A stretch of DNA of 64,000 bases from positions 32,604-96,603 of the forward strand of contig MLAK01000589.1 in assembly GCA_001839685.1 (NCBI GenBank), in the 5' to 3' direction. The notes under the pieces are model-generated. The model had not been told where the DNA came from and made no database searches. It saw nothing but the letters and a program-made list of their open reading frames with translations. A program made the position numbers and the translations under genes. This document shows positions 1 through 9,354 of the stretch, one piece after another. The DNA comes from Tritrichomonas foetus (Eukaryota; Parabasalia; Tritrichomonadida; Tritrichomonadidae). Position 1 is the first letter of the stretch, and every line of letters starts with the position of its first letter.

Positions 1-2400
1 TCCACTTTCATTAAGAGAGTCACTATTATTCAGTTTGTCCACGTATTTATTATTGTTGTCCAAATTATCATTTATTAATTGGCTATTGGTATTATTGAGA
101 TTATTGATATTGTGATCAAGAGTATCATTATTGGCTTTAATATTGTTTTCATTTAATTGACGGTTTTCTGTATTGTCACCAGCAAATGAAAAGTTGACTC
201 GATATGTTGATTTAAGTGCATTTTTTTTATGATTGTTATCATCATTTGATTTGCTTCCATTATTCGTATTGTCATTGTCATTTTCTATCTGGTTAGAATC
301 ATTTGGTAGGGCATCATCGTCATTCATTGAGATATTATTTTTCTCATTCTGCCCTTTTCGAATTGACATTCCTAATTTAATTTTTGATCGATTTTTCTCA
401 TCACTATCTTCTTCTTCATCCTCAGTCCCAGAGGCTTCTTTAACATTTTTTTCATTGTCATCATTTAGATTTTGTTTATTTTGAGTATTCTTTAGTTGGC
501 CATTTTTATTGTTTTCATTTATACTGTTATCATCATCAGATTCATCAGATGAATCTGGCACTTCACCAAGCATTTTAAGTTTTCGAATCGTTCCTTTATA
601 TTTAGTATTATCATAATTTTTTTCATTATAATTTTCATCATCATCCTTTCCATTTTCATTATTTGGTTTTGTTTTATTTAAATTCGAATCATTTTCTTTT
701 CTATTAAAATTGTCGTCACTTTCACTATCACCATCGTCATCATCATCAGATAATTCAGGAACTTCGCCTAGCATTTGGAACCTACGAATGGTGCTTTTAA
801 GATCAGTAATATTTTTCTCACCATCATCATCATCATCATCGGTATCATTAATATCGTTTTGATTACCATCATAATCATCACCCAATGCAACCAAATCGAC
901 AATTGTCATTCCACTGATCAATTCTTTCTTTAATTGAATTAAATTGAAAGGTGGTTTAATATTATTCAACAGTTTTTCAAAAAAGTATTTCGCATTTTGA
1001 TAAATTGAATCCCTTTGTGGATTATTATCCATGGTAGCTTTTTGCATTTCTTCTAAAAATATTTCATACAAACTTTTGATGGTTCTTTCTTCATTGGGAA
1101 ATTTTTCAATAATTTTTTTGACAAGAATTTCTATTTCAGGGAATTCAAGATGAATTTTTACTTTTTGTTCGAAATTAAAACCAGATTCTACTTCAATTTT
1201 GGAATTAACGTTTAATTCACTTTCAGTGTTTGAGTTTGTATTTGATGATGAAATTGGTTTGATGGGATCTAATTTTTGTCGGAATCCTTTTTTAGGAGTA
1301 ATGGGACTAACTTGATCAACTTTTGGACGAACAATTTTAGGATTAGATGATTTATTGACAGTAATCGCCGGCGGTCTAGAAGTGGAAGATTTTTTCAAAA
1401 TATCATTAAGTTGACCAGTTTTTGAAAACACCATATTTAGTGGTTTAGTTGGAGAAATGGTTTTATTTTGACCTCTTGAAGATGATGAAGAAACATTTGA
1501 AGCTGTTCTTGGTCTCGAACTACCAGAAATTGGTGATAATGGCTCAATTATAATATTCGGTGGAAGTCTTTGATCGACTCGAACAAATTTCTTTACTCCA
1601 GTTCTTGTTGCATAGTAAAGATCAGAAATAAACAATAAAAATAAATTATTATCAGTTGGTAATTTCATTGGAACGAAAACATGAAGTTCATCCAAAATAA
1701 TTCTTGCTAAAGTTCTATTTGATTCAATTTCTTCTTCATTCTCGCCTTTTTTAATGTCACCTTTAGGAATTTGTTTTGGAAAGATTCTTGATAAACAGGC
1801 ACAAACTTTAGAAAAGTTGGCAATATCGTTTTGTAAATTTTCTATTGGCTTTATTTCTTGATCGAAATTGATATTACAATGAAATTTTGAGAGCCAGAGC
1901 GAAACGGCTTCTTCAAGTAAATCTGGATGACTTTGAAGTGTGAAAAAAGAACGCGGTAATTTTCTTAAATCATCTGTTAATAAATCAATAGTGATTGAAC
2001 GATCAAGCACAGCATATTCAATTGATCTGCACAAATTCAAATGATGATCAATTTTTCCATTTGATAGTCCCTCCTCGTCGCAGGGTTGTTGGGGCCTATA
2101 ACCACATTTAGATATATTTGATATTATTATATTGAAGTTTAAGTTTTCATACTTCATATTTCCGTTTTGATTTGATATCAAGTTTTTCTGGAAAAGAGTC
2201 GTGACAATGATGCCGTAGTAATTTGGATTTGATAAAATCTTGGTTGCAATTGGAAATTCTGGACGTTGGAGTTGTGAATAATTTGGAATTTCTTTTAAAA
2301 ATGAAAGTGAGAGTAAAGGAAGCTCTATTTCGGACTGATTAGCGCATATAAGTCGATCACAAATAATTCCAATCCAGTGTAGATGGGAATCTGCCTCCAT
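1..2400 (-). CDS. CAMSAP-like CH-domain protein, C-terminus cut by window edge
   Basis: The frame is open from the ATG at 2400 to base 1 with no stop (about 800 residues seen), so the end lies outside the window. Residues 1-300 are globular. The segment LLEEAVSLWLSKF, then a short helix ending in KVCACLSRIFP, then NNLFLLFISDLYYATR follows the order of the CH domain of CAMSAP/Patronin proteins, which bind microtubule minus ends. From about residue 300 the chain is Ser/Pro/Lys-rich, then a helical block around FEQKVKIHLEFPEIEILVKK, then a very acidic Asn/Asp-rich tail. That tail holds a duplicated box: TIRRFQMLGEVPELSDDDDD and TIRKLKMLGEVPDSSDESDD, each followed by an acidic run. The CAMSAP call rests on pattern alone and no CKK domain is in view. 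It could be another CH protein. Open reading is certain, family moderate. Confidence 0.6.
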   Translation of the reverse strand, partial: MEADSHLHWIGIICDRLICANQSEIELPLLSLSFLKEIPNYSQLQRPEFPIATKILSNPNYYGIIVTTLFQKNLISNQNGNMKYENLNFNIIISNISKCGYRPQQPCDEEGLSNGKIDHHLNLCRSIEYAVLDRSITIDLLTDDLRKLPRSFFTLQSHPDLLEEAVSLWLSKFHCNINFDQEIKPIENLQNDIANFSKVCACLSRIFPKQIPKGDIKKGENEEEIESNRTLARIILDELHVFVPMKLPTDNNLFLLFISDLYYATRTGVKKFVRVDQRLPPNIIIEPLSPISGSSRPRTASNVSSSSSRGQNKTISPTKPLNMVFSKTGQLNDILKKSSTSRPPAITVNKSSNPKIVRPKVDQVSPITPKKGFRQKLDPIKPISSSNTNSNTESELNVNSKIEVESGFNFEQKVKIHLEFPEIEILVKKIIEKFPNEERTIKSLYEIFLEEMQKATMDNNPQRDSIYQNAKYFFEKLLNNIKPPFNLIQLKKELISGMTIVDLVALGDDYDGNQNDINDTDDDDDDGEKNITDLKSTIRRFQMLGEVPELSDDDDDGDSESDDNFNRKENDSNLNKTKPNNENGKDDDENYNEKNYDNTKYKGTIRKLKMLGEVPDSSDESDDDNSINENNKNGQLKNTQNKQNLNDDNEKNVKEASGTEDEEEDSDEKNRSKIKLGMSIRKGQNEKNNISMNDDDALPNDSNQIENDNDNTNNGSKSNDDNNHKKNALKSTYRVNFSFAGDNTENRQLNENNIKANNDTLDHNINNLNNTNSQLINDNLDNNNKYVDKLNNSDSLNESG

Positions 2401-2628
2401 GCCACACCTTCAAATTTTCGCGCTTTAAAATTGAATTAAATTGAAAAAAACGATTTTGCGACGATATAAACTTTTTCTATAAAAGCATCAAAGATTGAAG
2501 AAGAATCTCCTTTATTACTTATGGGTTAGATATTTCTGAATCTATAAGCAATCCAAATAATAACTTCACTAAATCTTATTGCTTGATAAATCATTTAAGA
2601 TTTTCGTTTAATGTCAAATTTACATTTA

Positions 2629-2655
2629 CCCCAAAATCGTATACTTTTCCCCTTT
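2629..2655 (+). repeat. Left terminal inverted repeat
   Basis: Begins CCCCAAAATCGTATAC and continues CTTTTCCCCTTT-like to 2655. It matches the reverse complement of 6563-6589 at 25 of 27 bases; the differences are at the 12th and 14th bases. A TA dinucleotide lies immediately outside. Confidence 0.85.
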
Positions 2656-4482
2656 TGACGACCATTTTGCCAAAAAACGTACGATAACATATTGAATAAA
2701 ATACGTTATTTACCGAAAAATATCAGAAAATGATCATAACTCGCCGAGAAATGATTTTCTATTCGATACCTTTTACACGATTATTCGCCTTTGCATGCAC
2801 AGCAAAATAGCTCTTTTCCACTAAAAACATCGATCGCAAAAAAAATTGAAATCCTTTCATCATTATACACAGATGTTTTCTTGTTTCGTATTTTGGGGCA
2901 CATATTTTTAAACACGTACAAAAACATATAATCGGTAATTCAACGAAAATTAGATTTTTTGGGACACTTTATCTGACATTAATCGTCTAAAAAAACGACC
3001 TTCAAACAAAATTTACCAAGTACCTCAAGTGAAATTAATCTAAATGAGATGTGTTCTATATGTTGCAAAAATAAAAAAATTCGCGCCAAAAATGGAATCA
3101 TTTACATTTCTCAATAATTTTTATTCAAAGGAAATTCAAAAGTTATTTCTGGAAATAGAAATTATCGCGTCAAATATAATTCTATATTTCAGTTAGAGCC
3201 GAAAATAAAAAAATAGCCACAAATCATCAAAATAGCGGTTTTCATTTTTTCTTGTTTTTGTGTTTTATCCTTATATTTCTTAATAGCAACGCGTGAATTA
3301 TATGCTGATATACGTTTTTAAGTCAGAAAACTTGTTGTTATTTCTTCATTGATAATTTTATTGACTACTGAATTTTCACTTTTAATCCATCCAAGTTGGT
3401 GAGGTAAATTTGCTCAAAATTACATCGAAAAAGTCGATATTATTTTGCTTTTCTTTAATTTTAGATATTATCATTTAATTTTCTAAGAAGTCAAATATAA
3501 TATATTATCTGGTGATGTAATACAATCTTACAATCAATATATTGAATGAAAATCATCAATAAATTATCGTTATTTTTCCTTTTAGTTATTATCAAGTCGT
3601 GAAATGTTATTTCGTTTATTAATTAATGGTTTCTTTATTTACCTATTTTGTTGCAGTATAATTTTTAATCGTTATTGGACAAATATCGATTAACAAATCG
3701 TTCACTAATAGTATCAAATTAGAGAAATACCTTTTCCACTTTTTTTGGGTGGTGTGTTTTTCTCCAGCCTCGCATGCACCTAATTTTAATGTTGAACGTG
3801 ATCATACTGCATCAATGTTTCTTTATACAATTCTTTTTACTTCTACTCTTGCACCTAATCATCATCAACTAAAAAATCATGTAAAAATTCGTACAAATAT
3901 CGATATAACTTGGAGATTTATATTTGTTTCACAAGATAAAATAAAGCATTCATTGGTTCAACAATAAAATCCTCGCGAGGATCATTTTTTGGCATATTAG
4001 TTCTGTAAGAACCAGAATTATCATAGTGAAACGACTTTGCAAACAATGAAAATCTCGTTTTTTTCCCTTTGAACATGAAATTGTTTGCTTGCAAAATCAT
4101 GAACACAACTTCGAATAAATTTGGCATGTACAATTATTAACATGCTAAAAGTACGAAGATATGAAAGTAGGAGAAGAAGTGATATGCCAATTTCTGGATT
4201 AATCGCTTCACGCCTGATCAATGCTCGGTCAAGACATCAATCGTTGATTTGAAAAAGATTCAATAAATACAATATTGTTAAGATACAACAAAAATGATGT
4301 TTACAACTTAAGCTATACATATTTATAAATAGACTTATATAAATATAGATGATGTCTCTCTCAATAATGATAATATTTAGAAATTTTCCATACGCTGTGA
4401 TTTTATTAAGACTTGAAAGAGATGAAAAATGATTTTTCTTGTTCTGGTTATAAAGGTAAAATCGAATTTAATTAATGAATAA

Positions 4483-4902
4483 GAAGACGCAGAAAAAAAG
4501 AAGGAGGGGGAAAAGAAAACTAAAGTTCAAAGTTCAAAACTTTTATATGAAATCTTACCAAGTGATATAGTGATTCGTGAAACTAATGGTGAATCTGCTT
4601 CTTTGCTCCTGTTCTAAGTTCTACTATTTCACAGATGTGAAAGCATTTTTATTCAAATTACTCTTCATGCCATTCGTGATTGCCTCAAGACCAGAAAATT
4701 TACCATTCACTCTATTAAAGTAAGTGAAGAATCGTTTACATTGTTGATTGAAGCATATCCTTTTGTTATTACCGACCTTTTCTGTCACATTATTTCTGCC
4801 ATCAAAAAAATAGCTTGTGATTTTGCAGTTAAAAGTGGAAAAGCTCCAAAAGAAATATATNATCTAAAGGTAAAAATTCATAATTTCATGAATTTACATT
4901 AA
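4483..4902 (+). pseudogene. Decayed coding fragment inside the transposon left arm
   Basis: One frame is open from 4483 to 4902 except for a single TAA at 4615-4617. The first part reads KLLYEILPSDIVIRETNGES and the second contains FTLLIEAYPFVITDLF and KKIACDFAVKSGKAPKEIY. The codon choice and residue mix look protein-like, unlike the surrounding arm, but there is no convincing start codon. The N at 4861 is in this frame. I do not recognise the family. It could be a host gene piece picked up by the element, or the end of an older element gene. The TAA could in principle sit in an intron, since a CACAG lies just downstream, but the CTAAC signal of the other introns is absent. Confidence 0.35.
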
Positions 4903-5064
4903 ATGATCCACAAAAAACTGTTTGAGCTGATTCATTTCCTACTTTTTATTTCAAAATGAATTGATTTCGCAAAATTCACGGAATGTACACCTTCTCTTAC
5001 CAATATCATGAGTTGTTCTAGCTGAATATGAGTTCGAAATAGTAAATACACTTGTTGATGATGA

Positions 5065-6387
5065 TTAAAAATACTCTAAAAACTCATCTTCAAAATTATA
5101 ATCTGTATCATCCGTATCATCTGTGCTAGAAATCTTATTTTCACATTTACTTATCATGGGGAAACCAGGAATGTTCCATGCTGATTTATATGCATGACTG
5201 CTTACTTTATTAAGTATTTCTTTGAATGTTCGTGCAGCTAAAGCTTTATTCCAAACTGAATTCCCTTCAATTGCTTTTCTCCGTGAAATATCCCACGCTT
5301 TTTTCATTTTAGCCTTAATAATTCCAAAGATCTTTCTATCTAATGGCTGAAAGGAACCAGTACCATTGGCGGGGACAAAAATGAGATCTATTTGCAAACT
5401 CTGTGCAAGTTCTCTGACAATTGCATCTTTATGCGTGCTGTATACATCTAAGACTAAACAGCAAGGCTCATTATTAACTTGTTCTGATAACCATTTAATG
5501 TATTGACACATCACTTCACTGGTTGCCCAACCTGTTTCACTTTTCATTATTTTGATATCATTTTCATAATTCCAGGCTTCTCCGAATTGCATTTCGGAGT
5601 TTTCTTGATTACCTTTCGTGAGAAATATTGGTTCAAGTATAGTTCCCCCAAAGCTAATTGTTGTTAAACATGTAAAACCACTTTTTTCATCTTCATTAAT
5701 AAAAGATGGAACGTTTTCAGCTCCTTTCCTGCCAATTACTTTGGAAGGTGGGCAACACACATGGACAAAAGTTTCATCCATATTGAAGATTCTTTCAGGA
5801 TGATAATCTTGAGCTGCATGTGTTAATTTTTCTATAAAGATGTCAATAAACTTTGGATCCACTTCTCCCTTTTTACTGGGTTTTGATGATCTCACCGATA
5901 GGCCGTATTTGTCAAGGAATCTGTAAGCCCAAGAATTTGTGGCCGAGAAACGATCTCTACCAACTTGTTCCATGGATAATTGTTGATACAAATGAATTGC
6001 TGTGTCTTGAAGTTCGTTCAAGGTGAATGGAGTTCCGTTATTAAGTTTATCAGATACTAAATTGAATAGTTGATCTTCTGTTTCATTTGGGAGCGTTGTT
6101 ACCCCTAGTGCTTCATATGGAGTGTAGTTAGGGTCTTTTTTAAATTTTTGTCGCCATTTTTTAAGCGTTTGATATTTTATATTCGTATCATGTGAAACTT
6201 GTTTAAGCGCCCCATATGGTAATTCCTTCATTTTCAAGTATTCCCATATGGGAGCTACTTCATTGATGGAATCATTCATCCACACATGATGGTTTTTGAC
6301 CAGTTTCGGAAACTTGGGCACTTTTCGAATATTCGTCAACGGAAGTAGTATTTGTTTTCTTTTGGAATACTTTCTTTTCTTCCCCAT
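5065..6387 (-). CDS. Pogo/Tigger-type DDE transposase, intact
   Basis: 440 residues, apparently full length. It catalyses cut-and-paste movement of the surrounding element. Residues 1-30 are basic. Residues about 55-80 form the first helix-turn-helix (YGALKQVSHDTNIKYQTLKK) and about 100-168 a CENP-B-type second one, ending WAYRFLDKYGLSVR. The DDE_1 catalytic core follows: D204 in NMDET, D314 in LVLDVYSTHK and D350 in FQPLDRKIFG. The third acid is Asp, as in the pogo branch. All three acids are present and there are no internal stops, so the enzyme may be active. The C-terminus is acidic (DDTDDTDYNFEDEF). The gene reads away from the right inverted repeat, which probably carries its promoter. 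Host-domesticated genes of this family exist, but matching repeats and TA flanks argue for a mobile copy. Confidence 0.9.
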   Translation of the reverse strand: MGKKRKYSKRKQILLPLTNIRKVPKFPKLVKNHHVWMNDSINEVAPIWEYLKMKELPYGALKQVSHDTNIKYQTLKKWRQKFKKDPNYTPYEALGVTTLPNETEDQLFNLVSDKLNNGTPFTLNELQDTAIHLYQQLSMEQVGRDRFSATNSWAYRFLDKYGLSVRSSKPSKKGEVDPKFIDIFIEKLTHAAQDYHPERIFNMDETFVHVCCPPSKVIGRKGAENVPSFINEDEKSGFTCLTTISFGGTILEPIFLTKGNQENSEMQFGEAWNYENDIKIMKSETGWATSEVMCQYIKWLSEQVNNEPCCLVLDVYSTHKDAIVRELAQSLQIDLIFVPANGTGSFQPLDRKIFGIIKAKMKKAWDISRRKAIEGNSVWNKALAARTFKEILNKVSSHAYKSAWNIPGFPMISKCENKISSTDDTDDTDYNFEDEFLEYF

Positions 6388-6562
6388 TAAGTCTGAAATT
6401 AGAAATTAAATATACATATGTGAGAATATAAAAAGTGAAATGATCCATTCTAACCGTACATTAATTTAATCAAAAAGTTATTTTAATATTGAAAAAAACT
6501 ATCAATAAAAATCTGACAATTGTCAGATTTTCGTCGAATTATAACCATATCTTGTAAAACAG

Positions 6563-6589
6563 AAAGGGGAAAAGTTTGCGATTTTGGGG
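6563..6589 (-). repeat. Right terminal inverted repeat
   Basis: Reads CGATTTTGGGG at its outer edge on the plus strand, followed by TA at 6590-6591. It is the inverted partner of 2629-2655. The transposase start codon (6387) is about 175 bp inside it. Confidence 0.85.
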
Positions 6590-6694
6590 TATTGATTGTT
6601 CAATGAAATTGATATCAGCATTTATGATATTGCTCTCATTGTTTATTTTTATATTAGTTTCTAAATAGACATTTAGGATAAGTTCTATTTATCT

Positions 6695-7345
6695 TTATTT
6701 TGCATTTTTTAATTCTATCATTTTATCGAAAGTAAATCCGACAAAGTTATCAAGAATAATGTCACACTTCGATCGAATTGAATCTGCTGAGTTTGTAGTT
6801 GTAAGCCCAATGACATTCATTTTGGCACTCCTGCCTGACGAAATTCCATTGAATGAATCTTCAAAAACAAAGCAATTCTCTGGTAAAACACCAAGTTCTT
6901 TCGCTGCAGTCAAATAGCAAAGTGGATCAGGCTTGGAAATTGGTGCTTTGTCTGGTGTGACAAGGGTGTCAATCAGTTGTTCAAGTTCAGGATGCTTAGA
7001 AAAGACAATTTTCATTTTTCTCATATAAGAAGATGTTACAATGGCAATTTTTACGTTATGCTTTTTCAAATCTTGCACAAATTCCATAAATCCATCAATA
7101 TAATCTAAGGGCAGTGTTTCATCATAATCTGCAATTAAATCTAAAATAACTTGATGAAGGTGCTCCCTTCCAGCAAAATATTTTTGAAGAACCTTTTCAT
7201 CAGACATGCCCATTGTTTCATTTGCAAAATTTGGATGTTCTGGACAATATTTTTGACCTATTTCATCAAACAATATTTTATAATGTCTTTCTGTATCGAA
7301 GATAACTCCATCTAAGTCAAAGAGAGCAGCTAAAGATTCACACAT
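6695..7345 (-). CDS. HAD-superfamily phosphatase (beta-phosphoglucomutase-like)
   Basis: 216 residues, the usual length of subfamily I HAD enzymes with a helical cap. All four motifs are present: D10 and D12 in FDLDGV (nucleophile and acid), T104/S105 in IVTSS, K138 in SKPDP and E162-D163 in VFEDS. The cap lies at about residues 20-90. Members of this branch dephosphorylate small sugar phosphates or similar metabolites in the cytosol; the substrate cannot be read from sequence. There is no signal peptide or membrane segment. It diverges from the SCAR/WAVE gene across 313 bp. Confidence 0.85.
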   Translation of the reverse strand: MCESLAALFDLDGVIFDTERHYKILFDEIGQKYCPEHPNFANETMGMSDEKVLQKYFAGREHLHQVILDLIADYDETLPLDYIDGFMEFVQDLKKHNVKIAIVTSSYMRKMKIVFSKHPELEQLIDTLVTPDKAPISKPDPLCYLTAAKELGVLPENCFVFEDSFNGISSGRSAKMNVIGLTTTNSADSIRSKCDIILDNFVGFTFDKMIELKNAK

Positions 7346-7658
7346 TTAAAATTCTAAACTTTTTCAATATTTCGACCATTTATACAATCAAATATTATAA
7401 AATAAAAATGGAATTATCTTCATAAATTTCTTGAATTATTAAAAAATAAATTAATAATATTAAATAAATTACCATGTATTTACATAAATTCCAAATATAA
7501 AGTCTTCTAGTCTTTATTGATCTTCATGAATATCTTCGACTTTTTGAGATTAGCGATAACAATTTTCACCCAAAACCTCACAAATACAATTGTAAAAAAA
7601 TTCTCAGAATCTTTTCAATTAATATTCTACATATTCAAAAAAAAAGGCATTTCGAATT
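7346..7658. other. Divergent intergenic region, HAD phosphatase / SCAR
   Basis: AT-rich spacer between two start codons facing outward, so it must hold both promoters. A TTCAAAAAA stretch lies about 20 bases before the SCAR ATG and could be an initiator. I see no repeats or RNA genes. Confidence 0.4.
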
Positions 7659-8891
7659 ATGTTTCCTGGAATTCAACTATCCAATTTATCGGACACTGTC
7701 CCACTAAAAACACTTAGGAATAATAAGAATACAGCAGAGATCGTGTGCAACATGGGATACGTTTACTCGCTTACCTTAAACCAGCAGATGTCAGAGCTTT
7801 ATACAATTGCCGCCGATCTCTTCAAAGATATCTCCAGTGAATTCGCTCAGGTCTCCTCCAGGTTTTCCAGTCTTCAGTCCCGATTCACAGCATTCAAAAC
7901 TAAAGCAACTCAAGCCATCGATAAAAATTACAATACAGACCCCAAAAAATTTGCCGATAACGAGTACTACGCTTTTCCAGATGAAGTAAAGAATGGTCAA
8001 GACGCATCAACACCCAAAGAAAGCTTGATTGTTCAAAATTTACTTAATCGAACGCAATCGTTTCTTTCTATCGAAATGTGGAAAGGCGTCATTCCGGACA
8101 ATTCATACAGCACACTTGAAAAAAGCATTTCTGACCCAGAAAGTTTCAGTAAAAGCTATCATGACGAAATTTTGAATTATATCAAACCTTCAGTCGAAGG
8201 AAAGACCAAGCTGAAGCGTGAAAGAACTAAGAGGGTAGTTAAAGAAGGTGAAAAAGTTGAATCACGCGCAATGAATATCATCATCGAAAAGGTTCTTCCG
8301 CCTGCACAGTTACTTCTTCCGCCACCACCAAGAAACACACCAAATTGGAAGCCAACTCTTGAATTCCGCACAAAGGTTCCAAATGCACAAAATATTGAAT
8401 CACAACCAATCCCTCAATTACAAGCGCGCCCAGTCCAACAACCAACTTACCAACAATATGTTGCACCACCTGTACAAAAGAACCAACCACCACCTGCCAA
8501 ACAACAGTATACTGCTCCATCCCGGCCAGCTGCTGCTCCACCTCCTCCACCTGCAGGCGCACCACCGCCGCCGCCACCACCACCACCTCCTCCTCCGCCA
8601 GGACCAGTGATGGACAAGCCCCGACAAATTGCACCAAAACCATCGGGAGCTCCACGTCCACCGCCAAAGGAAGAGGCTCCTTCCCACCTCGACCTTATCA
8701 AGAATGGAGCTTTCAAGCTCAAGAAGGTTGATCTGTCCCAACCACGAAAGGAGATCAAACAAGAGGCAATTGACCCAAGCAAGCTCTCTACGGCTGAAAT
8801 CCTCCAACATATGGCCAAGCTCAGAGAACAAGTTGCATCAGATGATGAAGAAGAATACTACTCCAGTAGTTCAAGTGATGAAGACTGGTGA
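7659..8891 (+). CDS. SCAR/WAVE-family Arp2/3 activator
   Basis: 410 residues. The N-terminus matches the SCAR homology region: after a short lead, residues 30-85 form a helix (LYTIAADLFKDISSEF), then ISDPESFSKSY near 157-167, followed by a basic patch (KLKRERTKR, 184-192). A proline-rich stretch runs from about 215 to 340 with a long polyproline run near 302-314, expected to bind profilin and SH3-type partners. The end is a full WCA module: WH2 (HLDLIKNGAFKLKKV, 343-357) for actin, a connector (376-394) and an acidic tail ending DEDW, whose last Trp is the Arp2/3 contact. The protein should drive branched actin at the cell edge. Codons are more GC-rich than in neighbours, suggesting high expression. 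WASH is the main alternative, but the N-terminus fits SCAR better. Confidence 0.85.
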   Translation: MFPGIQLSNLSDTVPLKTLRNNKNTAEIVCNMGYVYSLTLNQQMSELYTIAADLFKDISSEFAQVSSRFSSLQSRFTAFKTKATQAIDKNYNTDPKKFADNEYYAFPDEVKNGQDASTPKESLIVQNLLNRTQSFLSIEMWKGVIPDNSYSTLEKSISDPESFSKSYHDEILNYIKPSVEGKTKLKRERTKRVVKEGEKVESRAMNIIIEKVLPPAQLLLPPPPRNTPNWKPTLEFRTKVPNAQNIESQPIPQLQARPVQQPTYQQYVAPPVQKNQPPPAKQQYTAPSRPAAAPPPPPAGAPPPPPPPPPPPPPGPVMDKPRQIAPKPSGAPRPPPKEEAPSHLDLIKNGAFKLKKVDLSQPRKEIKQEAIDPSKLSTAEILQHMAKLREQVASDDEEEYYSSSSSDEDW

Positions 8892-9354
8892 GCTCAATAA
8901 AACTTAGCTCATTACTTTTACTTTATTTTTTTTTTTTTAATTTTCGGCAATTTTTACTATCAATATAAGTTCAGAATAGTCACTATTCAATAGTGGCCCT
9001 ATTTATGATGTCTCATGACTAATGGATCGTATCTGCCATCACTTATTATTTATAAGTCAAAAGACATTTTGTGACTTTATATTGGTTAATTGAAATGCTG
9101 TTAACTATTGTTATCACACGAATCAAGAAACTTTTTCATCACAATACTGAGCCCTATTAATTGGTTAAGAGCTTACTCCTCTAAATATCAAGTGTTTATG
9201 TATTCAAGTATTTGCAAGATTATATTGGTGGCAACTTTTTAAATACAAGATTGTGATTTCAATTAATTCATTTGAAAGCTCAACTCAAAAACTAGATTTC
9301 AAAAATCTTTGAAATTTGACATTGATAAAAACGATACACTCTGAAAAATCCAAG
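8892..9354. other. Intergenic spacer, SCAR to USP
   Basis: 463 bp of AT-rich DNA after the SCAR stop, starting with a run of T. A small perfect palindrome (CACTATT-C-AATAGTG) lies near 8980-8995. Nothing else is recognised. Confidence 0.4.

Larger units (their letters stand above)
2629..6589. mobile_element. Pogo-like (Tc1/mariner superfamily) DNA transposon, 3,961 bp
   Basis: Seen directly: 27-bp terminal inverted repeats at 2629-2655 and 6563-6589, 25 of 27 positions identical, both starting CCCCAAAATCG at the outer edge. Each end is flanked by TA (2627-2628 and 6590-6591), the target duplication expected for this superfamily. The only intact gene inside is the DDD transposase at 5065-6387, reading leftwards from near the right end. 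The left arm (2656-5064) is about 2.4 kb of AT-rich DNA without an intact gene; it holds a decayed reading frame at 4483-4902 and an inverted copy of the outer 9 bases at 2890-2898. Most relatives are 1.3-3 kb, so the length is unusual. Intact ends and an open transposase frame suggest it is, or recently was, mobile. One base (4861) is an N. Confidence 0.85.

Noticed and set aside
233..484. Plus-strand frame of 83 codons
   Set aside because: Antisense to the well-supported CAMSAP-like frame and made of Ser/Phe runs mirrored from its Asn/Asp/Glu codons.
3749..4221. Small frames of 66-72 codons in the transposon left arm
   Set aside because: No family signal, overlapping on both strands, composition as expected by chance in AT-rich DNA.
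4615..4635. Short intron explaining the TAA in the transposon-arm fragment
   Set aside because: A CACAG is present, but no GTTTGT donor or CTAAC signal lies nearby, so decay is the simpler reading.
8281..8831. Three antisense frames of 123-137 codons across the SCAR gene
   Set aside because: They are shadows of the proline codons (CCN read backwards gives Gly/Trp/Val runs) and have no family signal.
9316..9354. Upstream extension of the USP gene from a TTG
   Set aside because: Eukaryotic start needs an ATG; the first is at 9355. The same reasoning was used for the VPS13-like, CDC14, CDC25-like and PARP genes.
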